A stretch of 32,757 bases of DNA from Chthoniobacteraceae bacterium (GCA_028293625.1 JAQGOL010000023.1:1-32757); one strand, 5' to 3'; counted from the first letter of the stretch, positions 1 to 9,391 are shown. The notes: a model not told the origin generated them from the letters alone. Made by a program: numbers and translations.

Positions 1-1
1 G

Positions 2-421
2 GCCGATGCGAGTGATCTTTTTTCCGGGGAAAGCACCGCGGTGCGCGCGCTGGTGAATGAGCTGAAGAGCAATCCCAATTTTACCGACGGCATGGGCGAG
101 GCGATGCGGGTTTTTTCAGCGAGCTCCCGGCCGGGCCGAAGCGAGATCAAGCCGGAGATCACCGCCACGGCTGAGCGGGGTGGCGTGAGGATTGATGGTT
201 CAAAGAACTACGCCGAGACGGTTAATCTCTATATGCGGCGCAAAGGGGAGTTTGCGTGGGGGCAGATTGCGATCAAACGCAAGCGGCTGCCTTTTGAGGA
301 TCAGGCGCCGTTGCTGAAACCCGGCGTGCCTGAGGAGCGCGAATACATGGCGCGCGGAGTGGTTGGTGATGATGAGGTAGGCGCCGACAGCGATATTGTC
401 GGGGCGGTGTTCGCGGGATAA
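2..421 (+). CDS. C-terminal part of an unrecognised protein (5' end outside window)
   Basis: The reading frame is open from the left edge to a TAA at 419-421, giving about 139 residues. The true start lies upstream of the window, and the in-frame GTG at 41 is probably internal. The visible part is hydrophilic with no membrane segment or signal peptide and no cysteine. It has a short serine/arginine-rich stretch followed by a segment alternating charged and hydrophobic residues (including YAETVNLYMRRKG), then an acidic glycine/valine-rich end. I do not recognise a family and assign no function. About 200 bases separate it from the convergent ExoD-type gene. Coding is supported by the uninterrupted frame and reasonable composition, but length and role cannot be judged. 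Confidence 0.6.
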   Translation, partial: ADASDLFSGESTAVRALVNELKSNPNFTDGMGEAMRVFSASSRPGRSEIKPEITATAERGGVRIDGSKNYAETVNLYMRRKGEFAWGQIAIKRKRLPFEDQAPLLKPGVPEEREYMARGVVGDDEVGADSDIVGAVFAG

Positions 422-617
422 ACGGTTATACCCGCCAACTTCTTAATTCGAAGACGCTGAATGCCCTTCCATAGCCTCTTTGCCACGGTTTTTCAGTGAA
501 ATCGCGAACTCATCCAACAGTGCTTATCTCTGCGGGGCAAAGCCTTCGATTTGCCGCGAATTGCTTTGACGGCATCGCAACCAGTACCGTGAAAGTTGTA
601 TCATTCATTGTGGCAGA

Positions 618-1292
618 CTAAGCGCCCATGATTGCCTGGCGCAGGTAATCCCAGGTCTGGGCGCCGCCGACGGCAAGCAGGACAAAGAAGGCGGTGGCGA
701 CCAGGAACATTGCGCAGCCGGCAATAAAACAGAGACCGTCGCGCTCAAGCGCCGCGGCTGATAAGAGGAGAACCGTCCATGCCGGAAGACCGTTGCTGAA
801 CGGCACCGGCAAAGGGAGTACAAGGTAGAGGCCCGAGAGGGCGATGAGTGCGCCGGCCAGACGGCGATAAAGAACCTGCTCGTGCAGGAACAGAAGACGC
901 GGACGAAGGAAACGTTCCAGGATTTTTAAAACGCGGCCCGTGGCGGCCAGCACTTTTAAAAGGAACCCGGGAGGCAGTTCACGCGACAGCAGTTTTTTTG
1001 GCAGCCAAGGCCTTTGGCCGAGCGCCATTCGCGCCCCGATCACCGCCACCACCAATCCAAACGGGACGGAAAATCCGGGAAGCGGGATCGGTGTCAGGAA
1101 AGGCAGCGCGATCAGCACAAGCAGCAGGTGAAATCCACGGCCTTTGGTTGCGTCGAGAATTTCACCAACTCGGACGGGGCGCTCTGCGAACTCCGCAGCC
1201 AGATCGCGCAGTTCCTGTGAAAAGGTCACGCGCGGCGAAGCCGGACTACCTGCCGCTGACGCCGCGGTCGCTCTGTTTTTTGAGTCAATCAT
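618..1292 (-). CDS. ExoD-family exopolysaccharide-synthesis membrane protein
   Basis: The product has 224 residues. After a hydrophilic N-terminus, a segment around residues 25-50 (RDLAAEF, VRVGEILDATKGRG) is followed by LLLVLIALPFLTPIPLPG, the signature of the ExoD family (PF06055). Further hydrophobic segments lie near 75-90, 140-165 and 185-210, so it is an inner-membrane protein. ExoD was named for exopolysaccharide and symbiosis phenotypes in rhizobia; its biochemical activity is unknown. The ATG overlaps the stop of the upstream P-type ATPase gene in an ATGA junction, so the two are almost certainly one transcript and translationally coupled. A functional link to ion transport is inference from that coupling only. 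Confidence 0.85.
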   Translation of the reverse strand: MIDSKNRATAASAAGSPASPRVTFSQELRDLAAEFAERPVRVGEILDATKGRGFHLLLVLIALPFLTPIPLPGFSVPFGLVVAVIGARMALGQRPWLPKKLLSRELPPGFLLKVLAATGRVLKILERFLRPRLLFLHEQVLYRRLAGALIALSGLYLVLPLPVPFSNGLPAWTVLLLSAAALERDGLCFIAGCAMFLVATAFFVLLAVGGAQTWDYLRQAIMGA

Positions 1293-4015
1293 TCTGGTAT
1301 TGCGAGATTGTTAGGTTGCCGGGCAAACCGCACCCATTTTTCCAACTCCACCGTGATGAAGACAACGGCTGCGATGCCGAAGATGCGCAGCCAGCAACCA
1401 CCGCTGATGGGGGCGCTATGGAAAAGTTTGTTCATTAATGGAGTGCAGGTAAAGAGCAGCTGCACGGCGACCATCGTCAATGATCCAGCCACAGCCCAGC
1501 GGTTACTAAACAGGCCAAGGGAGAATACCGAGTGATTTAGCGAGCGGCAGTTAAAGAGATAAACCGCCTCGATGATGACAATGACGTTGACGAGCGCCGT
1601 GCGCGCGGCTGTCAGTCCGGCCTGCTCGACGCGCAGTTCCCAAAGAAACAAACCGAGGCCGCCTCCCAGCATGATGAGGGATACCAGGCCGGTGCGCATC
1701 ACCAGCGCCAGCGTCAAAAGCGGCTGCGCGGGATCACGCGGAGGACGGCCCATCAGGTCGGCCTCCTTGGACTCGAGCGTCAGCGGCAGACCGAGGATCG
1801 TATCGGTGAGGTTGATCCAGAGCAGTTGCAGCGGCAATGCCGGCAGCGGCAATCCAAATGCAATGGCGGTGATGAGCAAAAGCGCCTCTCCCAAATTTGT
1901 CGGCAGGATCCAGACAATAAATTTGGTCAGATTATCGAATACTCCCCTTCCCTCTTCGACCGCGGCTTCAATGCTCGCGAAATTGTCGTCCATGAGCACC
2001 ATGGCCGCCGCGCCCTTGGCCACATCCGTACCGCTGATGCCCATCGCGACGCCGATATCGGCCTGCTTGAGCGCCGGGGCGTCATTTACGCCGTCCCCGG
2101 TCATCGCCACGATATGTCCCCGCGACTGAAGCGCCCGCACAAGCCTTAGTTTTTGTTCCGGGGCGACGCGGGCGAACACAGCGGTGCGCTCGGCTATCGC
2201 GGGCAGTTCCGTGTCGGAAATTTTTTCCAACTCGCCGCCGGAAAGCGCGGCAAGCTCCCCTTCTTTTTCATCTCCAATGATTCCGATCTGGGTGGCAATG
2301 GCACGCGCCGTGATGAGGTGATCGCCGGTGATCATTTTTACAGCGATGCCGGCCTGCTGGCATCTGCGGACCGCGACGATCGCTTCGGGGCGCGGCGGAT
2401 CGATCATTCCCTGCAGGCCAAGAAAGGTGAGGCCCGCCGCGACGTCGCCTGGATTGAGCTTCGCGTGGTGCGAATCGACATGCAGCCGGACAAACGCCAG
2501 GACGCGCAGACCGCGTGCCGCCATCTGCGCAACGGCGTCATGCACGGCTTTTTTATTCAGCGGAGTAATTTCGCCGTGTTCATCGAGTGTATCGGCGCAG
2601 CGATCCAGAAGCCGTTCCACCGCGCCCACTTTGTAAATTACACGGCCCGTCGGAGCATCATGAAGCGTGGCACGGAACATCTGCTCGGATTCGAAGGGGA
2701 TGACGTCCATGCGCGGCGATTCTTTATGCAAGACGGCAGCCAGCAGACCGCCCTTTTCTGCGGCGACAAGCATCGCGGCTTCCGTCGGATCGCCCTGCAC
2801 TTTCAAGCGCCCATCGTCGCCGCGCACAATTTGGGCATCGTTGCAAAGCACGCCCGCGCGCAGCGCCTCAGCAAGCGACGGATGGTTTGTGATCTCCTGT
2901 GGCGCTCCGGCGATCCGGATTTCCCCGCCCCCCGCGTATCCGCTTCCGGTCACTTCAAAGAATCGTCCACCGGCGAAAATTTCGTGCACGGTCATCTGGT
3001 TTTCGGTCAGCGTGCCCGTTTTGTCCGAGCAGATGATCGTGGTGCTCCCGAGTGTTTCCACGACGGGGAGTTTGCGGATTATCGCTTTTTGCTTTGCCAT
3101 CCGGGACACGCCGATGGCAAGCACGACCGTTACGGCGGCGGGCAACCCTTCGGGAATCGCACCGACGGCCAACGCGACGGCAGCCATGAACATTTCGACC
3201 GCCCGTTCCCCGCGAATGACACCGATGAGAAAAGTCGCGGCCGCTAGTCCGAGGATGACCCAAAGAATCAGCTCACTGAACTGCTTGATTTTTTTTGTGA
3301 GCGGAGTGGAGGTCTCGGTCGCCGAAGAGATGAGCCGCGCGATATTTCCTGCTTCGGTGCGATCGCCTGTGGCCCGGACAATTGCCTCGCCCTGGCCCGC
3401 GGTCACGAGCGTGCCGGCAAATGCCAGGTTGCGGCGATCCGCAAGGATTGTATCCGGGGGGAGCGCCTCGCAGTGCTTGAAGACGGGAAGCGATTCGCCT
3501 GTGAGCGCGGATTCATCCACTTGCAAACTTTTCATCCGCACGAGCCGCAGATCGGCAGGGACACAATCGCCTGCCTGAAGCAGCACGACATCGCCTGGCA
3601 CCAAAGCCTCGGAATGGACGCGCTGCGGGCGGCCATCCCGGCGCACGGTGATTTCGGTGACAATCATCCCGGCCAGCGCTTCGATCGCCTTCTCGGCTTT
3701 GGCTTCCTGGAGAAATCCAAAAATGGCGTTCACCAATACAACACCGGAGATTACCGCCGAATCGACCCATTCGCCAAGAAATGCCGTCACGCCAATCGCG
3801 ACGATAAGAATGTAAATGAGCGGCTGATTAAACTGGCGAAGAAATTTAAGCCATGCGGGAACTCCGGGTCGCGCGCTGACAACATTGGGGCCGTATTGGT
3901 TTCGCCGACTTTTGATCTCCTCGGCGGATAAACCCGTTTCCACCTGCACACCAGCCCATTGCAAAACCTCTTCGACGGACGCCTGATGCCAGCTTGATTT
4001 GTCTCGACTCATCAT
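1289..4015 (-). CDS. P-type (P2-like) cation-translocating ATPase
   Basis: An ATP-driven cation pump of the inner membrane, about 908 residues. Numbering from the upstream TTG at 4027, the order is: N-terminal cation-ATPase domain (8-75), two membrane helices (68-110), actuator domain with TGES at 176-179, helices around 252-310 with the ion-site motif PEGLP (292-296), the phosphorylated aspartate in DKTGT (D335), nucleotide-binding domain, hinge TGDGVNDAPA (643-652), and six C-terminal helices (700-895). All catalytic motifs are intact. The M6 motif reads WINLTDT rather than the SERCA-type NLVTDG, so the transported ion (Ca, Mg, Na or other) should not be assumed. I chose the ATG at 4015 (next ATG 4012) over the TTG at 4027; no clear ribosome site decides. 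It overlaps the downstream ExoD-like gene by 4 bases. Confidence 0.93.
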   Translation of the reverse strand: MMSRDKSSWHQASVEEVLQWAGVQVETGLSAEEIKSRRNQYGPNVVSARPGVPAWLKFLRQFNQPLIYILIVAIGVTAFLGEWVDSAVISGVVLVNAIFGFLQEAKAEKAIEALAGMIVTEITVRRDGRPQRVHSEALVPGDVVLLQAGDCVPADLRLVRMKSLQVDESALTGESLPVFKHCEALPPDTILADRRNLAFAGTLVTAGQGEAIVRATGDRTEAGNIARLISSATETSTPLTKKIKQFSELILWVILGLAAATFLIGVIRGERAVEMFMAAVALAVGAIPEGLPAAVTVVLAIGVSRMAKQKAIIRKLPVVETLGSTTIICSDKTGTLTENQMTVHEIFAGGRFFEVTGSGYAGGGEIRIAGAPQEITNHPSLAEALRAGVLCNDAQIVRGDDGRLKVQGDPTEAAMLVAAEKGGLLAAVLHKESPRMDVIPFESEQMFRATLHDAPTGRVIYKVGAVERLLDRCADTLDEHGEITPLNKKAVHDAVAQMAARGLRVLAFVRLHVDSHHAKLNPGDVAAGLTFLGLQGMIDPPRPEAIVAVRRCQQAGIAVKMITGDHLITARAIATQIGIIGDEKEGELAALSGGELEKISDTELPAIAERTAVFARVAPEQKLRLVRALQSRGHIVAMTGDGVNDAPALKQADIGVAMGISGTDVAKGAAAMVLMDDNFASIEAAVEEGRGVFDNLTKFIVWILPTNLGEALLLITAIAFGLPLPALPLQLLWINLTDTILGLPLTLESKEADLMGRPPRDPAQPLLTLALVMRTGLVSLIMLGGGLGLFLWELRVEQAGLTAARTALVNVIVIIEAVYLFNCRSLNHSVFSLGLFSNRWAVAGSLTMVAVQLLFTCTPLMNKLFHSAPISGGCWLRIFGIAAVVFITVELEKWVRFARQPNNLAIPE

Positions 4016-4311
4016 TTGTAACTTCAACGAAGCTGACCGCGGTTTTAGCCCCTAAAGATCGCACCGGCGGGTTGGCCGCGCCTGAGCCGGCGTCTCCTTG
4101 ACGAATGCCGTACTCTGCGAGGGCATACAAGCCAGGCTCATCATAGCGCCGGGAGAGTAAGGTGTGGCGAGCGGTAACGAGTGCTCGGATTCCGCGATTT
4201 AAAGATTACTGCCTAATTGTTCAAGCTAGCATCGATCAATGTTCCTATCTGGCATGCGCCAGTTAAGCGTGTTTGCAATCATTCCGTGCTTTACATACCG
4301 CTAGTTATTAG

Positions 4312-5255
4312 CCAAGCCTTGGAAGCTTTCGCGTCCCCCCGCACCCTCTCCCGTCCGGCGCCCTGACTATAACGGGTGCCGTGACTGGAACCGGCGGTCT
4401 TACTAAAGACGGCAACGGCACTCTTACCCTGGCGAGTGCTGGTAAAACTTACACTGGCCCAACTCTTGTACAAGGAGGCAGGCTTCGCCTATCAGTCATT
4501 TGAGCGCCAACGATGAGTTCAAGCGTGACAGTCGCTTCGGGAGGTCAAATCACTTTCACGGGAACCGAAAGACCATTTATTATGGGGGCGGGAGTTTTAA
4601 ACCTGAACGGCACGGGGCTGGCCGCTTTTCCCGGTGCGATCCGCGTCGATCTAGCCGGCGTCATTATTCCCAAGCCGGTTGTTCTGGAGAGCTTTTCCTC
4701 GATCAACCTTCCTGGCAGTGCCAACTCGCTAACGCTGCAGGGAGCTATCAGCGGGCCAGGCGGACTGAGGGAACACTCTTTCTTAGCGGCAATAACAGCT
4801 ATGTTGGCGGGACCAAAGTCACGCAGGGGACACTCTCCCTTGGCGCGCCTGCCGCGCATCTTGGAACCGGGACGGTTACGGTTGACGGAGTGACGCTAGG
4901 CACGGGTGGCAGCAAAGCAAGCGGCAAGCTCGACATTCAAACCGGTGTCCTTGATGCCATTGATAACTTTGCCTTGTTGAACCTTACTGGCGGTGACGTC
5001 GTCGGGACCGCGGACGGCGGCTCAATCAATCTTGGCGATGGAGTTTCCGAAATTGTAGGGAGACTAATGCTGGGAGGGGTGATGCAGTCCACCGGGACTT
5101 ACAGCAGCTCAATAAGTAACGCGACATTTAAGAACGACGAATACTTTGCCGGCAGCGGTGTCGTGGCAGTCATCCCGGAGCCAGGCGCAATGGGAATGCT
5201 CGCCGATGGTCTCAGCGCGTTACTTGGGTTGGGACGGATACGGCGCCGGGGCTGA
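4312..5255 (+). pseudogene. Broken autotransporter-repeat / PEP-CTERM surface protein
   Basis: Remnant of a cell-surface beta-helix protein. From 4363 the frame encodes a typical autotransporter-associated beta-strand repeat (TGTGGLTKDGNGTLTL, then TYTGPTLVQGG). An in-frame TGA at 4501-4503 breaks it, the same frame continues from about 4513 to about 4770 (ISGPGGL), then the homologous reading moves to the third frame (GTLFLSGNNSYVGGTKVTQG). It ends with a PEP-CTERM sorting signal: VIPEPG, a hydrophobic stretch and RIRRRG. So there is no start codon, one nonsense codon and at least one frameshift/deletion. Intact relatives are exported and processed by an exosortase. The presence of a PEP-CTERM tail implies this lineage has or had an exosortase system. 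A sequencing error could mimic one lesion but hardly all of them. Confidence 0.8.
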
Positions 5256-5289
5256 AATGCGGGGTTACGAACTTTTTGCTTACTATTTC

Positions 5290-5309
5290 CCACGCCAGAG
5301 GTGGCGTGG
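5290..5309 (+). terminator. Hairpin after the PEP-CTERM remnant, terminator-like
   Basis: A perfect 8-bp stem (ccacgcca with tggcgtgg, loop gagg) starts 34 bases after the stop of the PEP-CTERM remnant. It is followed directly by TTT and, 13 bases further, by a run of six T. The T-tract is not immediately adjacent, so efficiency is uncertain. It also sits between this gene and the convergent GNAT gene. Confidence 0.4.
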
Positions 5310-5434
5310 TTTGCGGCGCTGCTTTTTTCTGCGCGCCTATCCCTTGCATAAAGTTCGCGCAGAGCAGGCCGTCAATTTTAACGGGCGACTGCGGCCTCTC
5401 CCGATTAAGATTAAGAGGGAGGAGGAGAGAAGTT

Positions 5435-5890
5435 CTATGGGGTCCAGCGATAGCGGCGCTTGCGGCGGGAGCCGGCGAGGTATTGGGAGTCGCGGGGGGG
5501 GACGGATACTTCCTCAAGAAAGACGGCGCCGAGCCGTTCGATAGTGGATAAGGAGGCGTAGTTGTCCGGGTCGGAAGTAATGATCACTGAGCGATAGATT
5601 AAACGGACAAGCGGGGCTGCCGCGCGGCAAGCCTGCTCCGCATATCCATGTCCGCGAAATGGCTCGAGGACTTCGTAACCAATGTGCCCGACATACAGAC
5701 GCACATGCTCGGTGCCTCCGACCCTGAAATTAAGTTTCCCCACGTCAAACATGCCGCCCACCTGGATGCGGAACTGGTAGAACGGCACAAGACCAACCAA
5801 AGGATTTCCAGGGTCAATTCCTTGAAAACAAAGCGAGACGGCATCGAAGGAGAGGTTCTCGGGAGGCGGCGGGAGTAGGGATGCTAACAT
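5435..5890 (-). CDS. GNAT-family N-acetyltransferase
   Basis: About 151 residues from the ATG at 5890. The core shows the acetyl-CoA-binding pattern of GNAT enzymes: a beta strand HIGYEVLEPFRGHGYA containing the R-G-H-G-Y/A pyrophosphate-binding turn, a helix (QACRAAAPLVR), then the SDPDNYASLSTIERLGA segment typical of the C-terminal half (an asparagine followed by a helix and 'GA'). It is predicted to transfer an acetyl group from acetyl-CoA to an amine; the substrate cannot be told. A TTG at 5944 would add 18 residues rich in proline and basic residues that do not look like family sequence, so the ATG is preferred, though neither has a good ribosome site. It is a single gene, convergent with the PEP-CTERM remnant. 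Confidence 0.8.
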   Translation of the reverse strand: MLASLLPPPPENLSFDAVSLCFQGIDPGNPLVGLVPFYQFRIQVGGMFDVGKLNFRVGGTEHVRLYVGHIGYEVLEPFRGHGYAEQACRAAAPLVRLIYRSVIITSDPDNYASLSTIERLGAVFLEEVSVPPRDSQYLAGSRRKRRYRWTP

Positions 5891-6087
5891 CTTGAATGGC
5901 GGCAAGCCGGTCGCGGGGTGACGGCACGGCGCAGTGTTTCGCAATCGCCGATAAAATCAAGCGCGGGACTCCTTCCCCTATCGGCTCTTCCCAAGCATGA
6001 CAGCTGCTTTTTGTGCAAAAAGCGCCGGGTTGCTTTGAGGAGCGATTGCCATATGACTCAACGGCATCAGTATCCCCTTCCATCCCC

Positions 6088-6555
6088 ATGTCTTCTCCTA
6101 CCCATTCCAGAAAAGGTCTGCTGCTGATCGGCATATTCAAGCTCATCAAAGGCACGCTCCTCGTCGCGGCGGCCATCGGTTTGATCAAGCTTCTCCATAG
6201 CAACCTGCAGGAAATTGCCGCGCACTGGATTGATCTTGTCCGTGTCGACCCCAACAATGAATATGTGGCGCCGCTGCTTGCAAAACTTGGGCTGGTCGAC
6301 TCCAGCAAACTGGGACAACTCAGCGCATTGACCGGCGCCTATGGCTGCCTCTTTCTTACTGAGGGCGTTGGATTGGTTCTGGCCAAACGATGGGCGGAGT
6401 ATCTGAGTGTCATTGCGACCGCCTCGTTCATCCCTTTTGAAATCTACGAGATTGTCAGGCACCGCACGATTCTCCGGATCGTGCTTCTGATCGCAAATAT
6501 CGCGATCGTCTGTTACCTGATCGCCGTTCTGCGGAAATCGAAAAAAGAGGCGTGA
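6088..6555 (+). CDS. DUF2127-type integral membrane protein
   Basis: 155 residues from the ATG at 6088. Four hydrophobic segments are seen at about 11-36, 78-98, 103-121 and 130-148, with a positively charged C-terminus (RKSKKEA). The start RKGLLLIGIFKLIKG, and later EGVGLVLAKRWAEYLSVIATA followed by PFEIYEI, match the DUF2127 family of small membrane proteins, whose function is unknown. A GTG at 6013 would add 25 residues of unlikely composition. The stop overlaps the GTG of the next gene (GTGA), so both are probably co-translated in one operon. Confidence 0.78.
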   Translation: MSSPTHSRKGLLLIGIFKLIKGTLLVAAAIGLIKLLHSNLQEIAAHWIDLVRVDPNNEYVAPLLAKLGLVDSSKLGQLSALTGAYGCLFLTEGVGLVLAKRWAEYLSVIATASFIPFEIYEIVRHRTILRIVLLIANIAIVCYLIAVLRKSKKEA

Positions 6556-7241
6556 AGACTGCCCGGAATCTTTCGATGCTCAGAACCTTCGCGCGGCGGC
6601 TCAGTTATTTGGAAGAACACCATCGCCTGGTGATTTGTATTGGATGCGCACTGCTCGCATTCATTTGCGCAATGCGGCTCGGCCTCCCAATGCGGATGAT
6701 CATCGGGTGGAACGGGTATGCCGTGGCATTTCTGCTTCTCGCCTGGACGCGGATCATCACGGCGCTGCCCTCGACGGTAATCCGCGTGGCGACTCTTGAG
6801 CATTCCAGCCGCAAGCTGGTTTTTACATTTGTCCTCACTGCGGCTTGCGCAAGCCTGGGAGCCGTCGCGTTCCTTCTTGGCTCAGCCAAGGATCTGCCCG
6901 CGGCGGGACGCACAGGCCATGTGATTCTGGCAGTCTCCACCGTCGTATTGTCGTGGAGCGTCGTGCATACGTTGTTCACGCTGCAGTACGCTTATCTTTT
7001 CTATCGGCGGGTTGGCGGCAAATCGTCCTTGGGCCTCCAATTTCCCGAGGAACCGAAACCGGATTACCTCGATTTTGCTTACTTTTCGTTCGTCATCGGG
7101 ATGACCTCGCAGGTCTCCGACGTGCAGATTTCCTCGCGGCAGATCCGGCGCTGGGCGTTGTTGCACGGGGTGGTCTCCTTTGGGTTCAACCTTGCCATTG
7201 TCGGTTTGAGCATCAACGTCATATCCGGGCTTTTTTCGTGA
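6552..7241 (+). CDS. DUF1345 membrane protein
   Basis: 229 residues. The GTG start overlaps the stop of the preceding DUF2127 gene by 4 bases, suggesting translational coupling. Five membrane segments can be drawn at about 27-45, 49-70, 83-108, 120-140 and 200-227. The segment YLDFAYFSFVIGMTSQVSDVQ, followed a few residues later by RRWALLHGVVSFGFN, is the hallmark of DUF1345 (PF07077). The family has no established biochemical role. Two uncharacterised membrane families fused in one transcription unit suggest a joint role in the envelope, which is inference. Confidence 0.85.
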   Translation: MKTARNLSMLRTFARRLSYLEEHHRLVICIGCALLAFICAMRLGLPMRMIIGWNGYAVAFLLLAWTRIITALPSTVIRVATLEHSSRKLVFTFVLTAACASLGAVAFLLGSAKDLPAAGRTGHVILAVSTVVLSWSVVHTLFTLQYAYLFYRRVGGKSSLGLQFPEEPKPDYLDFAYFSFVIGMTSQVSDVQISSRQIRRWALLHGVVSFGFNLAIVGLSINVISGLFS

Positions 7242-7422
7242 CGGATCCGTGTCATTGATTGGGGCGGCCTCAAACGCGCCGTTGAAAGAAGGCCTGCTGT
7301 TTCCGTTAGCCGCACGTTTTTTTAGTGCCTGTTTTTGCCCGACAAGTCCGGCTTTTGAAACCGGTGCTGTGCGCGGACGAAAACGGCCATCGTTCATTTC
7401 TCAAAGCAAGAACCTACACACT

Positions 7423-7923
7423 ATGAACCCCGCTCTTTACGAAGTCAGATGGCAGCTCAGCGCGGCGGAAGGCTATTTGATGCTTGGAATGGCGTCTGAA
7501 GCTTTGGAGCAGCTCGAGGAAATCGGGGCGGAACTCAATGAGATGCCCGAGATTCTCCTTCTTCGGCTGCACGTGCTTAACAAGCTTGAGAAGTGGGAGG
7601 CGGCAACCGCGCTGGGACAATCGGCCATCCAACGGCATCCGGAGGAAGGCGACCTCTATATCCTGACGGCGTACGCAAAGCGGCGTTTTATCGATATCGC
7701 CCATGCCAAGCCGATCCTGCTTGCCGGCGAAGCGGTGCTTAAGAATGAGCCGGCTTTCCATTACAACCTGGCTTGTTACGAATGCCAGCTTGCGGACTTA
7801 TACGCGGCAAAGAGCCGGCTCCAGCGCGCGTTTGAGCTCGATAAAAGCTATCAGAGCGCCGCGTTGGAGGATGAGGATCTTGTGCCGCTGCACGAATGGA
7901 TCGCTTCCTGGTTCAGCGTCTGA
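7423..7923 (+). CDS. Small TPR-like helical repeat protein
   Basis: 166 residues from the ATG at 7423 (MNPALYEVRW). The frame is open upstream to 7249, but that extension lacks repeat character. The protein is a run of amphipathic helix pairs with tetratricopeptide spacing: EGYLMLGMASEALEQLEEI, then LLLRLHVLNKLEKWEAATALG, then a helix pair around LAGEAVLKNEPAFHYNLACYE, then AAKSRLQRAFELD. There is no signal peptide, so it is probably cytoplasmic and a protein-binding scaffold. The partner is unknown. It lies between the DUF1345 gene and the DEAD-box helicase on the same strand, with gaps of about 180 and 114 bases, so an operon is possible but not shown. Confidence 0.75.
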   Translation: MNPALYEVRWQLSAAEGYLMLGMASEALEQLEEIGAELNEMPEILLLRLHVLNKLEKWEAATALGQSAIQRHPEEGDLYILTAYAKRRFIDIAHAKPILLAGEAVLKNEPAFHYNLACYECQLADLYAAKSRLQRAFELDKSYQSAALEDEDLVPLHEWIASWFSV

Positions 7924-8037
7924 CGGGAAGCTTTTCCGGGAATCTGGCGCTGAAACCCGCGCCACGGAATCGTGCATGCGGCTGCGCGGATCTAAAATGC
8001 GTGCTATCGGGCGATTAAGCCTCATATTGGACGACTT

Positions 8038-9360
8038 ATGCCTTTTAGCGCGCTTGGCCTTGGAGCCAATATTTTTAAAGCAGTCCAGGAAGCTGGTTAC
8101 ACCGAACCGACCCCAATCCAGGCCGAAGCCATCCCCTTGATTCTAGCGAATCACGATCTGATTGGCATCGCGCAAACCGGCACCGGCAAGACCGCTGCCT
8201 TCGTCCTCCCGATCCTCGCGAAGATTTCCGAGATGATCGCCACACCCGGAAACCGGCGCGGCACCAGGGCATTGATCGTCGCACCGACCCGCGAGCTCGT
8301 CGTGCAGATCGAGGAAAACGTGCGCGCTTACGCCAAACATCTTCCAATCAAGATGGCGACTGTCTTCGGCGGCGTCGGCGAGCGGCCACAAATCGAGGCG
8401 CTCAGATCAGGCGCGGATATTATTGTCGCCACACCGGGCCGCCTGCTTGACCTGATTCGGCACGCTGACTTTCGCGGGCTCTCATTCCTTGTGCTCGATG
8501 AAGCGGACCGGATGCTCGACATGGGGTTTCTTCCCGCGATCCGGCAAATCGTCAAAGCGGTGCCGATCAAACGCCAGACGCTGCTTTTCTCGGCCACGCT
8601 TTCCAAGGAGATCGAGGGGCTTACCCACGAGTTTTTGCGGTCGCCTAAAAAGGTGGAGATTGGACGGCGTTCAAATCCGGCTGAAACGGTCACGCAATTT
8701 GTCTATGAAGTGCCCAAGCACTTAAAACCGGCGCTTCTGGTCCATTTGCTTGAGGATGCGAGTTACAACACGGTGCTTATCTTCTCGCGAACCAAACACG
8801 GAGCGGATCGGATCGCGCGCAAGCTGGACAGCTGCAAGATTACCAACGCGACGCTGCATTCCAACCGTTCACAAAACCAGCGGTTGCGCGCGTTGAAAGA
8901 CTTCAAGTCGGGCGCAGTCCGTGTGCTGGTCGCCACCGACATCGCGGCGCGCGGCATTGACGTTGACGGCATTTCGCATGTGGTTAATTACGATTTCCCG
9001 ATGCATTGCGAAGATTACGTGCATCGGATCGGCCGCACCGGCCGCGCCAAGGCAGTCGGCGATGCAGTCAGCTTTATCACCACGGAGGATTATTCCGCGC
9101 TACGCACCCTCGAACGTTTTATCGGCCGTGGTATCGTTCGCAAAAAGGCCGAGGGGTTTGATTACACTTCCGCGGCTCCGCCAATGGAGCCTCAGGGCGA
9201 GCGCCGGTTTATTCCCGGCCGCACTGGCCGGAGCGATTCCACGCGAAGTGGTGATTCCCGCGGAGGCGAACAGCGCCGCGGCGGAGGCGGAGGAGGACAA
9301 AGGCAAACTCCGGGTGGAGGACGCCGCAGCAGCAGCCCCGGTGATAGCCGCCGCCGGTAA
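8038..9360 (+). CDS. rhlE: DEAD-box ATP-dependent RNA helicase, RhlE-type
   Basis: 440 residues. All helicase motifs are present in order: Q motif with F3 and TPIQ (25-28), motif I AQTGTGKT (45-52), PTREL (83-87), TPGR (132-135), motif II DEAD (154-157), SAT (185-187), and in the second RecA domain RGID and HRIGRTGRA. The start FSALGLGANIFKAV is typical of RhlE. Residues from about 385 form a basic, glycine- and arginine-rich tail (RGG-like, with a run of glycines) thought in the family to bind RNA. It unwinds short RNA duplexes in ribosome assembly or RNA decay and is cytoplasmic. No partner gene is adjacent. Assignment to RhlE rather than another DEAD-box subgroup is by overall resemblance. 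Confidence 0.93.
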   Translation: MPFSALGLGANIFKAVQEAGYTEPTPIQAEAIPLILANHDLIGIAQTGTGKTAAFVLPILAKISEMIATPGNRRGTRALIVAPTRELVVQIEENVRAYAKHLPIKMATVFGGVGERPQIEALRSGADIIVATPGRLLDLIRHADFRGLSFLVLDEADRMLDMGFLPAIRQIVKAVPIKRQTLLFSATLSKEIEGLTHEFLRSPKKVEIGRRSNPAETVTQFVYEVPKHLKPALLVHLLEDASYNTVLIFSRTKHGADRIARKLDSCKITNATLHSNRSQNQRLRALKDFKSGAVRVLVATDIAARGIDVDGISHVVNYDFPMHCEDYVHRIGRTGRAKAVGDAVSFITTEDYSALRTLERFIGRGIVRKKAEGFDYTSAAPPMEPQGERRFIPGRTGRSDSTRSGDSRGGEQRRGGGGGGQRQTPGGGRRSSSPGDSRRR

Positions 9361-9391
9361 AAAAGAGTGTGCCTAAAGAAGGCTCCGGGGC

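Noticed and set aside
2153-3247. Plus-strand 364-codon frame opposite the P-type ATPase
   Set aside because: Lies antisense to the conserved ATPase core, and its product shows no domain pattern.
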